A stretch of 64,000 nt of DNA from Hippophae tibetana (GCA_037013495.1 CM072801.1:6806501-6870500); one strand, 5' to 3'; counted from the first letter of the stretch, positions 50,645 through 62,400 are shown. Numbers and translations: made by a program. Notes: generated by a model from the letters alone, not told the origin.

Positions 50645-53030
50645 TTTGCCTTTAGTATTCCCTTACAAATCGAAAATTGCAAAGGATTCGGATGACCGTT
50701 CGGCGACTAAGAAGTTGAAAAATTCGGCAACGCAAGCAACCCAACAAAAGAGAGAAGTAAAGTGAGTGAGTTGGTAACAAACAATAAAACCCTTTTCTCC
50801 GATGAGCTTCAGTGATTCATGTGAGGAAGGGAAGGAATAAGCGGAAGTTTTCCACTTTTTTGGTCTGAACAAAACAAGAGCAGTGACTAAGATCAGCGAA
50901 TGAAAACAAGACACGTCGGATGAAATACGTAATATTGTATCACGTTAAATGAAAATACTATACATTCCACCTTCACTTGTATATTTTTCAAAAATATATA
51001 CCGGAATCTAATTATCTATTATAATTTTTTTTATAAAAACAATATTTAAAATATTGCATATATATTTATAATTTTTTTAAATATAAATAAATAATAAATT
51101 TTAAATAATAAAAAAAGGAAAAAATTATAAAATCCTATAATATCTCCTTGACAATTTTGATTTTATCATCACCTTGTTTACATCTAAAAATAAACTTGAT
51201 ATTTCGTTATTTTTATATTATTTAAAAATAAATCTTATTTATAATAATTAATAAAAAATGTTTATATTTATGTAAATTCAATCTCATTATATACATATAA
51301 AAAAATACTTTATGTTAAATGATAATAACTTATTGTCATACAATAAGTTATACAATACATTTCTATGTGTTAAGAAAAATTTATAGAATTTCATCAACTA
51401 ATAATAATTATCATATTAATTATTATTTTACAAAAAATTGTTACAAATAGAATTATTATATTATTTTAGAATAGTTGCATATGATATAAATATAATGTGA
51501 TATGAGTAAAAAAAATTAGTAAGAATTAATTAATATTTTTTTATAAATTATAAAAAATATTATTTTTTATTATTATAAATATACAACAAAAAAAACATAG
51601 TAAATTTTTTTATGTGTCAACTAACACAAGATCTCAATATGATTAATATTAAAACATGATAAAAATAACACAATATGACTCACAATCCTAATTAGGATAC
51701 ATAAATTTACTCTCATATTTGTTTTACACTAATTATGATATGAAAGTTATTAAATAATTTTGAAAATAAATAAAAACATTTTTTTAAGAAAATGTAGACA
51801 AATATTATACCATAATTGATATAAAAACAAATATATATATAAATTTATGTGATTTTAATAAATTTTCACCCCTAAAATATATATGTATTAATATAAGACA
51901 CTTTTAAGTAATTTTATCAACATTTTAAAGTTATTTTCATATGATATAAATATAATGTGATATGAATAAAAAAATTAGAAATAATTAATTAATATTTTTT
52001 TTATAAATTATTAAAAGTTATTATTTTTTATTATTATAAATATACAACAAGAAAAAAAGTATAGTAAATTTTTTTATGTGTCAACTAACACAAGATCTCA
52101 TATGATTAACGTTAAAACATGATAAGAATAACACAATATGATTGAAATTCTTAGTTATGGATACATAAATTTACTCTCACGTTTGTTTTACACTAATTAT
52201 GATATGATAATATCACAACATTTTTTTGTGTAAGTTAATTATAAATTAAAAAATAAATTTATTATTTTAATTATATCTATCATTGATTTTACAAAAACTC
52301 AGAGAAGTACTTTTTTTCATAATTTTTTATGGTAGAAAATGGTAAAAGCTAGAGATATAGCCAAACCAAAAGGTACAATCACAGAATGGAAGAGTATAAA
52401 GGAGAGAAAAATTTAAAATAATAATTTTACTCCCGTTAAAAATATTTTATTTTTTTAATTTTTTTTTAATAATACAGTAGTATTATATTGTAAAAATAAA
52501 GTAATTAAAATATTCTGTTCGTATAAATAAAATAACTTTCACATCGAATTACACACTTTCCAAAACACATAATAATGAAGACACCACATAGTTCTGCAAA
52601 TTATAAGTCAAAACTTTAGCATGCTTACGAGAGAAACTTGCAGCATCATAGGTTCATAACAATACCAATTCCCAACTAGCTAGCTAAATGGTAACAGAAA
52701 GTGATGACAGCAAAGTTTATAAAATAAACAAATAAATAAAAAACAATCGGATTTCTTTTCTTAGAAAGTGTTTTCATGGTACATCCCTCTCATAGCAACG
52801 AGGAATTGCAAGGTCCTCTTTAAAGAGTAAAAACAAATTAAGCCCAAACGGTATTTGCTTGGAATTTTATTCTTTTTCGTTCAAGCTTGGACCTGTTTGA
52901 GAGATTTCAGAAAAGAGAAACTTGGTTACTAATCCTTCACAATGCAGATAATAGCATTTGGAATGGGGAACAAATAACTAAAATATCTACACCAAGTGGA
53001 GAGAACGATGGAGAAAATAACGACAAAGAT
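50645..53030. other. Intergenic, AT-rich, with a diverged direct repeat
   Basis: The first about 250 bp are the SPC3 promoter/5' UTR side. From 50940 on the sequence is very AT-rich. A roughly 265-bp segment occurs twice in the same orientation (51478-51743 and 51938-52207). From 52550 to 53000 base composition is more balanced but no gene was recognised. Confidence 0.5.
51478..52207. repeat. Pair of ~265-bp direct repeats, offset ~460 bp
   Basis: Both copies share ATGATATAAATATAATGTG, the TTTTTATGTGTCAACTAACA block, ACACAAGATCTCA.TATGATTAA and TTTACTCTCA.GTTTGTTTTACA in order, with small differences. No TIRs or coding were seen. Confidence 0.75.
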
Positions 53031-53081
53031 GAACTCTCATATATATTGCCTTATTAAGCTGTCTACTCTTTTTTGTGTATT

Positions 53082-53134
53082 GTCCCGCATCGAAAAGAGT
53101 CCTTAACTACACCAGTAAACACATGGTATATAAT
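53082..53134 (+). promoter_or_regulatory. USE + TATA promoter of U5 snRNA copy A
   Basis: GTCCCGCATCG at 53082-53092 matches the plant snRNA upstream sequence element (consensus RTCCCACATCG, one mismatch). TATATAAT begins at 53127, 34 bp after the USE. That spacing is characteristic of Pol II-transcribed plant snRNA genes; Pol III types such as U6 have about 10 bp less. The RNA start is 37 bp beyond the first TATA base. Confidence 0.85.
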
Positions 53135-53163
53135 AATTATCTGTATGGGAATCAATCAAACGC

Positions 53164-53286
53164 AGCCATGCGGTGAGTACAAAGCGAACTATTCTTTCGC
53201 CTTTTACTAAAGAATACCGTGTGCTCGCCGCATTTAGTGGCATACGTCAATTTTTTAAGGTGGTTTCTCTTTACTTAGGAACCCCC
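53164..53286 (+). ncRNA. U5 spliceosomal snRNA gene, copy A
   Basis: Core of the U5 snRNP, aligning exon ends in the spliceosome. The invariant loop CGCCUUUUACUAAAG is present and is closed by the UAUUCUUU/AAAGAAUA stem (about 53190-53218). The lower stem GCGGUGAG pairs perfectly with CUCGCCGC. GCCAU pairs with GUGGC (one G-U). The Sm site AAUUUUUUAAG is at about 53249-53259, followed by a 3' hairpin of GGUGGUUUC with GAACCCCC. Ends were placed from AGCC at the expected distance from the TATA and from the end of the 3' hairpin, giving about 123 nt, the usual plant size. It is convergent with copy B about 2.5 kb away. A 3' box was not clear here. Confidence 0.92.
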
Positions 53287-54856
53287 TATTATATAAATTT
53301 AAATTTATTCAATAAATGAAATAATCAGCTTTAATAAGAATGAGGGATTATTTTTCAGAGCAAATATTTAAAATGTTGGAAACTAATGATTCCTGATAAT
53401 ATTAATCCTTTCTAATGGTTCTGAACTTCTGGTAATATAAATCTCTTATTTTTTATAGAAAATAGGCAAAAACTAAATCATTATAGAAAGTATAAATTTT
53501 TAAATTATTGTATATTATTATTATTTATAATAGTTTTCCGCTTATCATGGCATTTTTATTCCCATTTCGTATGATTTATATATTTTTCTGTGAAGAATTA
53601 GTAACCAAGTTTCTCTTTTCTGCAATCTCTGATATTTTACCTCTCAAACATGTCCAAGGCAAGACACCGGTGGGACTTATATCTGTTTTCCCTTTCAGGA
53701 GGCCTTGAAATTCATTGCTGCAATAAAAAAGACATAAGAGAAGTTAAAATTCATTATTTGTAGATAAACTTAACATTCTGTTACCAACTAGTTAGATTAA
53801 TATGATAAATACATGTTTCGTTTCGTAAGTGTAATACGTTAGGTTTGGTAGTTTAGTGTTATATCTATTAAACTAAAGGTTTGCATTTGGATTATATTAT
53901 TAAATTAGTATATTAATATTTTTCATTTAATAAAAGGTATATTAGTTCAGGAAAAATAATAATTTATAGAAAGGATAATTTGTATTTCAATTTTTATTTT
54001 ATTTTATATATTATCTTTTTTTTTTCATTTCAATATGAAATATTTTATATCACCTTGACAATTACCTTTAATATCGCTTTATTTTTTTATAAGCTATCAA
54101 CATTCACTGTTTGTTATAGAAATAATCCAAAACAATAATTTTTTATCAAATCTATATTTAGATCACCACCAACTTGTCTGTAGTATCAATTTATTTTCTT
54201 TACTGTCACTATTACAAATTTTTTTTTTTTTCTTTAATTCTTTCATTATTTTTGATCATTTTTTACCACATTATACTCAATCAAACATAAGATGAAAATA
54301 ACTTAATTTGAGTGAACAAAAGGTTGAATTTTTTTTTGGATAAAATGAATTAATGTTAATTGTAATCATTAACAAATATGATATTTTAAATGAATTGATA
54401 ATTATCTAAGTTTAATTTCAATAAAAAAATTATTTTGGTTTTTTTTGTAACAAATAGTGGAGGGTGGTTGGAAGTCAAAATAATAAGATAATGTAAAGGA
54501 CAAGACAAAAAATGGTAAAAGTGACATAATTGTTAGGGTGAATATAGTTATTTTTTTAATAAAATAGACAACAAAATGACAAATGTATAAAATAAAATAT
54601 TTTTATAAATATAAAATTGTCATATAAATTAGATTTTTCTTCAAAATTGGATAGTAACTTTTACTAAATGACTTCTACTAGAGTACTAATTTAATAATAT
54701 GAATTTAAATGTGTATTTTTTGTTTAATAATAATACAACTAAATTATCAAGTTAACAAATAAGCTTTTGTGTAATAATTTGTAGATCCATAATATTTGTG
54801 TACATTTTTTATTCATAAGCTAACAAATAACAAGTAGTCTAATTGTTTTTTGAAGG
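53287..54856. other. Region between U5 copy A and PR-10 copy A exon 2
   Basis: The part at 53620-53750 is a diverged direct copy of 56190-56300, upstream of PR-10 copy B (shared GATATTTTAC.TCTC, TCCAAG.CAAGA and TTGA(A/G)TTCATTGCT). It therefore looks like the old 5' flank of PR-10 copy A. Its first exon was not found; the rest to 54856 is AT-rich. Confidence 0.5.
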
Positions 54857-55115
54857 CAGTAGCTGCTTCAAGTACAAGTGCAAAATCAATGGAATTAGAC
54901 ACTCAAGGTGATGCCTTGGAGACGTTGAGAAGATTTTCTACGAGACCAAATTGATGGCATCAACGGACGGAGGCTCCATTGTAAAAGGTAGCAGCGCGTA
55001 TCACACAAAACAATCAATGGAGAACAAGTTAAGGAGGGCAAAGAAAAGGTGGAAGGCCTTTTTCAAAGGTATTGAGACCTACTTCTTGGCCAATCCTGAT
55101 GTATACAACCAAATG
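54857..55115 (+). pseudogene. Bet v 1 / PR-10 copy A, exon 2 remnant
   Basis: Plus-strand relic of a PR-10 (Bet v 1 superfamily, ligand-binding, often defence-induced) second exon. CFKYKCKIN begins at about 54867 and ETKLMASTDGGSIVKGSSAYHTK at about 54940-55010. A region follows where the family sequence continues only in the +1 frame (about 55020-55062), then FKGIETYFLANPDVYN back in frame. One frameshift therefore precedes the MASTDGG block and a compensating -1/+1 pair lies inside. No exon 1 or start was found. The adjacent direct-repeat 5' flank at 53620-53750 implies it was once a full gene. Confidence 0.85.
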
Positions 55116-55767
55116 ATACAAATGTATTGTCTTAAACACTTGAAGCACATTATTGTTTCCTCTCTTCTATATTACTGTTTATTGTGTTGGTTTTTAATTG
55201 CATTTTGGCCTGAAAAAACAATCATAAGCTTGGTGTCAAATTCAAGAGCAGAATACTAATATTGTAACATTGTTTTTAGACTCAATGAATAGAAGAAAAT
55301 GAATCTTACCGTCAAATCATTGGACGAATATTATAACATTGTTTTTAGACTCAATGAATAGAAGAATGAATCTTACCGTCAAATCATTAGACGAATAACA
55401 AAATAGTCCGGATGATACATATAACTCGTAAAATTCAGCTTCTATTACAAGAAAATATAAATTAAATAAAAAGAAATATCCCAAGATTATTTTTATAATA
55501 TTTTAAAACGATCTCACAATAACAAAATTCACTTTTTTGTTTTATTTAAAATGTTATAACTTAGATAATTTACAAATAAAAACAATTTACAAGTAAAAAA
55601 GTAGAGAAAAAATAAAAAACATAAAAAAAATTATTTGACCTTATTTACTACAAAACAGTAAGAGGCATAAGTTCAAATTATCAAAAAATGCAATCTCATT
55701 TCGTCACTTTACTCACAATTCATATCCTTTAAACGTTTACAATAATAATTATTTCAACTGATGTTAT
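55116..55767. other. Intergenic between PR-10 copy A and U5 copy B
   Basis: A 60-bp block (ACAATGTTTTTAGACTCAATG... to GAATCTTACCGTCAAATCATT) is directly repeated at about 55262-55325 and 55331-55388. The remainder is AT-rich. A 3'-box-like AGTTGAA for U5 copy B lies at 55753-55759 on the minus strand. Confidence 0.55.
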
Positions 55768-55887
55768 AGAGGTTACTCGGTGAAGAGAACCCTCCAAAAA
55801 TAAGCGTATGCCACATAATGCGGCGAGCACACGGTATTCTTTAGTAAAAGGCGAAAGAATAGTTCGCTTTGTACCCACCGCGTGGCT
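55768..55887 (-). ncRNA. U5 spliceosomal snRNA gene, copy B
   Basis: Same RNA as copy A on the opposite strand. It starts AGCCACGCGG at 55887 and carries the invariant CGCCUUUUACUAAAG loop with its UAUUCUUU/AAAGAAUA stem. GCCAC pairs perfectly with GUGGC, and GCGGUGGG pairs with CUCGCCGC (one G-U). The Sm-type site is UUAUUUUUGGAG, followed by a 3' hairpin of GAGGGUU with AACCUC, about 120 nt. Differences from copy A fall where pairing is kept, which argues for selection on both. Downstream, CATCAGTTGAA resembles the plant Pol II snRNA 3' box (CA-N3-10-AGTNNAA), one spacer base short. Confidence 0.92.
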
Positions 55888-55916
55888 GCGTGAGATAACT
55901 ACAATAACGGGTCACG

Positions 55917-55968
55917 TTTATATAATAAGTGTTCAGTAGCATAGTTAAGGCTTCTTTCCATGTGGGAT
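55917..55968 (-). promoter_or_regulatory. TATA + USE promoter of U5 snRNA copy B
   Basis: On the minus strand, ATCCCACATGG (55968-55958) differs from the USE consensus at one position. TATATAAA lies at 55924-55917, about 33-34 bp further on. The TATA-to-start distance (37 bp) equals that of copy A. The spacing indicates Pol II transcription. Confidence 0.85.
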
Positions 55969-56189
55969 ATTGTACAAAGAAAAGTAGAAACTGACGACAC
56001 AATAAGCAGGCCACGAGATTTGTACTTCTTCTCGACGTAATTGTGTTATCTGATAAGGCAGCATAGGCATCAGACACTTGCCTATAACTTCCCTTCACAA
56101 CCTTTGTTATCTCTATTCAATATGTGCTCCTTCTTATCTTAACATATGATATCCTATTTCCATTCAGTTTGTCCCTCTTCAATATGCGG

Positions 56190-56355
56190 TATTTTACATC
56201 TCTCATACGTATCCAAGCAAGATATACATGGGGCTTGAGCTCTTATCTACGTTTAAGGGGAGCCTTTGAGTTCATTGCTTCTATAAAAAAAGAACATTGC
56301 TCTTATATCCGAAGTATCGTTGAGTTTTCTTCAGCCTCGGTCTATAAATACCATT
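56190..56355 (+). promoter_or_regulatory. Promoter-like region of PR-10 copy B
   Basis: A good TATA box, TCTATAAATACC at 56341-56352, lies about 85 bp upstream of the first PR-10-like codons. The upstream part matches the copy A flank at 53620-53750 in direct orientation, showing that promoter and gene were duplicated together. Confidence 0.55.
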
Positions 56356-56424
56356 ACCGCCCCAAATACTAACATGTTCCATATCCCAAATCTACCAAAA
56401 GCTCATTCAGTTCTATACTAAATC

Positions 56425-57130
56425 TTGCTCAGAACATTCATCCCTCCAACTAGGTTGTTCAAGGCACTGGTCCTTGATGCAGACAACCTTGTTCCCAAAA
56501 TCGCACCTCAGGCTATCAAGAGAACTGAGATAGTTGAGGGCAATGGAGGTACTGGAATCATTAAGAAAACCACCTTTGGACCTTTGGTGAAGGCAAGTCT
56601 CTTTATTTCCTAAAAACTATAGGGGAATAAGGACAATATGTTTAATGATTTTTATAGTTTTAACATTTATTCCTGTCGCATTATTAACTCATAAGCTAAA
56701 TAACTAACAAGCAATCTAATTGTTTTTGCAGGCAGTAGTTCAAACATGTGAAGCACTAAATCAATGGGTTCGACTGAAAATTCCACAAACAGCTACAGTG
56801 TGATTGAAGGTGATGATGCCTTGGGAGACATCATTGAGAAGATTTCGTAGGAGACCAAATTGGTGGTACCATCGGACTGAGGCTCTAGTATGATTGAAGG
56901 TTATGATGTCCGGAGAGACATTATTGAGAAGATAAGATTTCGTACGAGACCAAGTTGGTGGTATCATCGGACGGAGGCTCCATTGTTAAAAACAGCAGCA
57001 CATATTACACCAAAAGTGGCCATGAAATCAAAGAAGACCAAGTTAAGGAGGGCAAAGATAAAGCCTACCACCTTTTCAAGGGTATTGAGAAATTCCACTT
57101 AGCCAATCCTGATGCCTCAACTAAATGCAC
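56425..57130 (+). pseudogene. Bet v 1 / PR-10 copy B, start-less and frameshifted
   Basis: Exon 1 (about 56436-56594) encodes the Bet v 1 start region [39 protein letters not shown] with a donor-like GTGAAGGC end. The usual initiator ATG-Gly-Val-Phe segment is missing and no in-frame ATG replaces it. Exon 2 (about 56731-57125) has NSYSVIEGDDALGDIIEKIS, then TAG inside the IS(Y)ETK motif and TGA after PSD. A second, roughly 90-bp-shifted copy of SMIEGYD..RDIIEKI follows. The family C-terminal part [22 protein letters not shown] then runs to FHLANPDA, and a single lost base removes the normal Tyr-Asn-stop. It is clearly a pseudogene, although it has a neat TATA box upstream. Confidence 0.88.
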
Positions 57131-57641
57131 CAATGTATTTAGTCTTCTTCCAAACGGCAAAAGGGCAGTCCCTTTCATTTTGTGAAATTTTGCATTGCAT
57201 TTTTACACATTCTTCCAGTACAACAAATGCATACTATTTTGACTTCAACTTGTGTATCCAACACTTTTTATGTATGTTTTGCTACATAAAAGACTTCGCA
57301 AATTTTATGCAGATTTTTGTAAAAATATGAAGCATCGATCCTCAGGTGTTCATAATTGAACAAAATCCAATTCTCTTGAGTCCCCCCCCCCCCCCCCCCC
57401 CTCTCACTAACATTTAATTGTGACATTATACGAGTTAAAATTCTGATATGAAATTGGTTCATCAGTAATCATTTTGAAAAAGGAAAATAGATGCCCCAAG
57501 CGGAATTGCAAAGCATTAGTTCCGGGGATAGAGAAGGTAAGGGTGTTAATTATGTGCACCACCAACCATTAACACAATATATAACAAAAATGAAAAATTA
57601 CAACTGCCCTTCTACAACATCAGCCAAATACTGGGGTTTGA
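57131..57641. other. Intergenic, with a 20-C tract
   Basis: Sequence between the PR-10 relic and the bS20c stop codon. A run of 20 C lies at 57382-57401. The stretch next to 57641 is probably the bS20c 3' UTR. Confidence 0.5.
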
Positions 57642-59425
57642 TCAAGCATTAGCTACAGAAGAAGGGGTATACCAGCCATGGTGAATTTCTACAGCTTTCT
57701 TTCTTCTGGCCAGCCGAGATTTTCTCCGTGCTCCAGTGTTCCTGTGTAATGTTCCGACCTTCACAGCTTTATCAATAATCGAGTAAGCGTCAGCAATGAG
57801 CTTCTCTACAACAAGAACTTCTTCTGCCTGAGCATCTGGTTTCTTTCTAAGGACATCCAAAGCTTCCAAAACCTAGTAATAAGTACGGGAACCAAAGGTC
57901 AGGGGAAGCTTGATAAGATTTATGCCAGCTTCTGGTCCACATTTCTTCCTCACCCTCATAACTGATGACAGTACTACTACAACAAAAGATAATTGCAAAA
58001 TATGTGTAGAATAAACACACCATAATATAACTAGAGAAAATTACATGATTTGTACGAATAGACAAAACAGATTTGGACAATAACTTTGTAAGAAAAATTA
58101 ATGAGTAAGGGTAGGCATCTACCTGACCTTTGCACTCAATTGAGTTCAGTAGCATGGAATTTCAACTTAAAGATTTTACCAAAATGAATAAACAATGTAA
58201 GGGTCAATATAGTTTGCAATACGATATAAACCATTGCATACAAGTTGTTTATGGGAGAAAAAAATTATGATTTGTTCTTGAACTTGATAGGATGTACTTT
58301 GAGCAGAATCAAGTCCCAGTAAGTTCTATCAACCTAACATCCTGTCCATTGAAATTACCTAGTCTTATCATAGGCTTTGATACAAACCCCCTCAAGAACC
58401 AGAGAGAACATGGTAAAAGGCAAACACCTGATTAGGCACTTGATGGTTACTGCAGTTTAACCAATGAATAGTTAAGAAAGAAATGTAGCATTGAAATCCA
58501 AAACTGAAGTCATAGTTGATTAGAAATGGTAGAGAGAGTTGAAGAAAAAATGAATTAACAGGTAGAGGAAAAACAGTCCCTGAATAGCATACAGTATCTA
58601 GATACAAAAGCATGATTATGGTTTCAAGACAGATTGAAAAAAACTATCTTTATAAACTGTTCCATGACTAAGCACAAATTTTAACAGAATAAGCCCCTCG
58701 TTGCATGTAACACATGACCAAGAGCAGCAAAACCCATGGATTAAATATCTAAAGATCAAAATAAAAGGAGAGAGGGTACCTTCTTCATCCGGGTTTTAAC
58801 TTCTGATTTTCGGGCTTTGTTGTAAATGCGCCTTTTCTCGTTCTGCCGAGTTCTCTTGGAAGCAGAGTCAGCCTTTTTCGTCGGAGCAGCTTCACATACC
58901 ACAGAGCGGCGAATTGCCGATTGTACGGTGCTCGTTGTCAAAAAACCTGATAACACAAAAAAGCCCATAACTTCTCTTACATTAGGCTCAGTAAGGATAT
59001 AAGTTGTAATACCGAGTCTTTAATAGAAATTATACTAGAAAAAACCCAATTTTCCAGAGCCAGTTAGACATTAATGGACTTGATTCAATTGGGTTTTTCT
59101 TATAATTCATGAAAAATGATGTCTTCCCTAAGTAAATGAAGAGTAAGATCGAAAATGTTCAGCTCCTCCAACGAAATCAAACCCAAATTCGAAATAAGAA
59201 GAAGTACCGAAATGCAAAATTAGAAGATATGGATAACAAATTACCTCTGGAGAAGACAGTGCTGGAAAGGTGAGTGGAAAAACTGAGAGACCTGAAGTGG
59301 GTTGGAGCGGACATAATAGCAGAAGAAGAAGAAGAAGAAGAAGAAGAAGAGCCTTCAATGGATAGGCTACTAAATTTGGAAGGAAGGGCTAAGCAAGAAG
59401 ATAGACAGTGAACAGCTGCTGCCAT
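57642..59425 (-). CDS. Plastid 30S ribosomal protein bS20c
   Basis: Small-subunit ribosomal protein binding 16S rRNA in plastid ribosomes. Minus-strand exons 59425-59245, 58946-58780 and 57872-57642 give 192 residues, in phase. Residues 1 to about 75 are Ser/Thr-rich, lack acids, and end near RRSVVCEAA, typical of a chloroplast transit peptide. The mature part carries the S20 pattern: [51 protein letters not shown] and [22 protein letters not shown] run of nine Ser in the transit peptide is encoded by a (TTC/TCT)n microsatellite (about 59321-59350). The start is the [13 protein letters not shown]; upstream frames are not family-like. No defect is visible, so it is probably functional. Confidence 0.95.
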
Positions 59426-62400
59426 CTTTCCCACACTCTGACTCTCTCCCTTAGAAATTGGGCTCTTCGATTTGGTGCGTTGTGCTATGTTATCCAAAGG
59501 AGGAGAACTGGAATAACTTAAAACTCCTCTTTTGTCCCCGACTTGGAGATTGTTTGGATACTCCTTGATTTGTACACTTAGCCAGGATTTCAATGCTCTC
59601 ACCATGCCAACGATGCTTGCTTATGTTCCTTATTCCGAAAATGTCCTAATTCGTAAAATGATTATTTTTTTAACCTTTTAACTTGATATTATATATATAT
59701 ATATATTGTTATTCAAAATATTATATGCAATTCTCTTATTTTGTCATATCCTATTAAAAATATTAATTATATAATTTTAAAAACGTTATAACATTTTTTA
59801 AAATTTTTAATTGTAAAAATGATATATTTTATATATGTTTATATATTTTTATTATAAAAAAATTAACTCAAACTTTTTTATTACATATCCTCTAAATTAA
59901 AACAACTCAAGTTAAATTTGGTTGCAAACTTAGATTTTAAACCTTTTAACCATTTAATTTTTTGAAAAATTGATAACTATTTCATATCCAATAAATTGAT
60001 TTGGTTATTCGAAGATTGATCTTGTCAATTGGGATTATTGGGTTTTCCGTACAATGCTAGTGGTTGGAAATGTTGGGTTTCCATTGAGAGAGCTACTCAC
60101 AATCTAAATCGACTTGTTTGTGATATGAGCCTGACTCCTTAATTTATTTTGTTGACATGCTATATTTTTTCATTTAATTTAATGTATAATATACTTTTTA
60201 AATTATTCAAATAAACTCTAAAAGATGTATTTTAAATAATAAAATAAGAATTATTTATTTTTCTTTTTTACTTCACAGTAACAAAAATCAAGAGAATCTA
60301 GACGATTTTGAACATCTATTAAAAATCATCCATATATATTTTTTATTGCTTTATGCTTCATATTCCTTTTTTATTTTTTTCTACCTCTTTTGTGAATTAA
60401 TTGATCTACGTAGCACCAAAAATCAGAGTATTTTCTTTAATAAATTCTCTTTTTTCTACGCCTTTGAAAAAATAAATCTTCTTCTCCAATTTTTTTCATC
60501 CTGTTACATTTGATAGCACTTTATTGTATTAATTAATAGTTAATTTCTTAATTTACATGGGTAATTTATCTCGTTGAACATTTCATTATTTTTGTTTTAG
60601 AGAACAAAAGGAGAGAGTGCTTGTGGAAAATTTTCTCACAAAAGGCCATTGTATTCTCATGGTTTGTTAAATATTTTAGATTTGCTACAGAGAATTTGAA
60701 CTAATGTAATACTAATACATATTTTATCATTTAATTTTAACAAATTTTAAATATACAATTACGAAGAAATTTCAATCCTACGAGATATTAATTGATAACA
60801 CGTATTTTATCTTTTCTTTTATAAATAAAATTCAATAATATAAAATCAAATTTAAAATCATAAACAAATTAATTAGTTTTCTAAAATAAATTTAAAGTAC
60901 AAAAATAAACCTTAGGAAAAAATCTCTCACAAATAAGTGTACAAAAATAAACGTAACTAGTATAGAATATCATAAGTTAATAAGTTAACGATACATATTA
61001 AAAGTTACATAAAATGAACACGATCGATTTAGGATTAAAATCTGATCGATTTTTATTATAAAATTAGTGTGTTCAATTTTATACAGAGAGTAAAAGATCA
61101 AAGTAACATTGATTAATAGTAGGATTGATACGTCTATAATTGGTATTTATCTCTCAAACTAATTTTTTTTAATATTTTTATCATATAATATCAAAATTAA
61201 TTCAACCAAATATCGATATAAAATTTAATTAAATGTGTATTCAATAAAATTTGAATTTAAGTAATGTTATTTGAGTATTGTAATTCGATGTTATATACGT
61301 GATCTTGATAAAAATAATTGCTAAGAAAATACAATTATAAAAATTATGTATGTGATTTCTCAACTTCTTCCCTTTGTTCAACGTATATTGATTGTATAGG
61401 CCATAAGATGTTTTTTCAGAACTAACTTTCGTTCCTATTTTCAATGTTCCATCATCTTTCCTTCTTTCAAACCGTTTCCATATTTTTTTCATCAATTCCT
61501 TGAATTGATTCTACCTCCATCTTTGAAGATTAGAAAATCCATTTACTATGATTGATTACTATTATTATTTATACAATAAAAATAATAAATAATAAGTATA
61601 ATAATATGCAGACTCTAGTAATATATTAACATAATATTTTAAACATCTATAATCAGTAAATAAATAAAAGTCTAATAGGCATCGTGAGCGTTTGATGTAA
61701 ATAAAGGGAAAAAAATATTCACATTTTAATAGATTCATATCACTAAATAAAAGCATCATGCAGCTCTTATTTTAATATCAAAAGAGAGTTATTTCATATA
61801 TATCCGTAAGTTAAATTGATAAATATCTAAAATAATAATTGTCATTTATAGAGCACAACAAACTTCTTAATAAATTGAATAGAGAAAGGAAACGAACCGC
61901 ACGTTGCGATGTCGGTGTGTTTATCGGAGATGAAGTAGGTGAAAATGAAGATTAACACCTAACGTTAACTTGATTAATTCGTATTTTCATGGATTAGTCT
62001 GTTAAATCTTAAGTTAGTGAGTTAAGATTTATGATAGTTTATAAAGTCTTATAAGATTAAGTTATATATAAGTTTTTAAGTTTATATCATAACTGAATTT
62101 CAAGTTTCTTAAATTATATCAACGTTAAAGAGCTTGACAATACGCTCATTCTCATATCAATCAGGAGTTAAGACTCTCACCAGTTTATAAATCTATATGT
62201 AACACTCAATTCAATAAAATCTTATTAGATTGAATTAAGTATCTGTTTTTAAGTTAATCTTTTAAGTGATTTTGATTTTTTCCTTTGTTAAACACTTTTA
62301 GAATATGAAGCGGAAAGCAATAAAAAAGGTATATGGAGGATTTCCAGCAGATTCTCAGAATTGTATAGATCTTCCTGATTTTTGTTGCTGTGAAGTAAAA

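Noticed and set aside
53030-56030. Inverted repeat of about 250 bp, 2.5 kb apart, as terminal inverted repeats of a DNA transposon
   Set aside because: The repeats are U5 snRNA genes with their promoters; loop, Sm site and USE/TATA explain the conserved blocks and no transposase lies between them.
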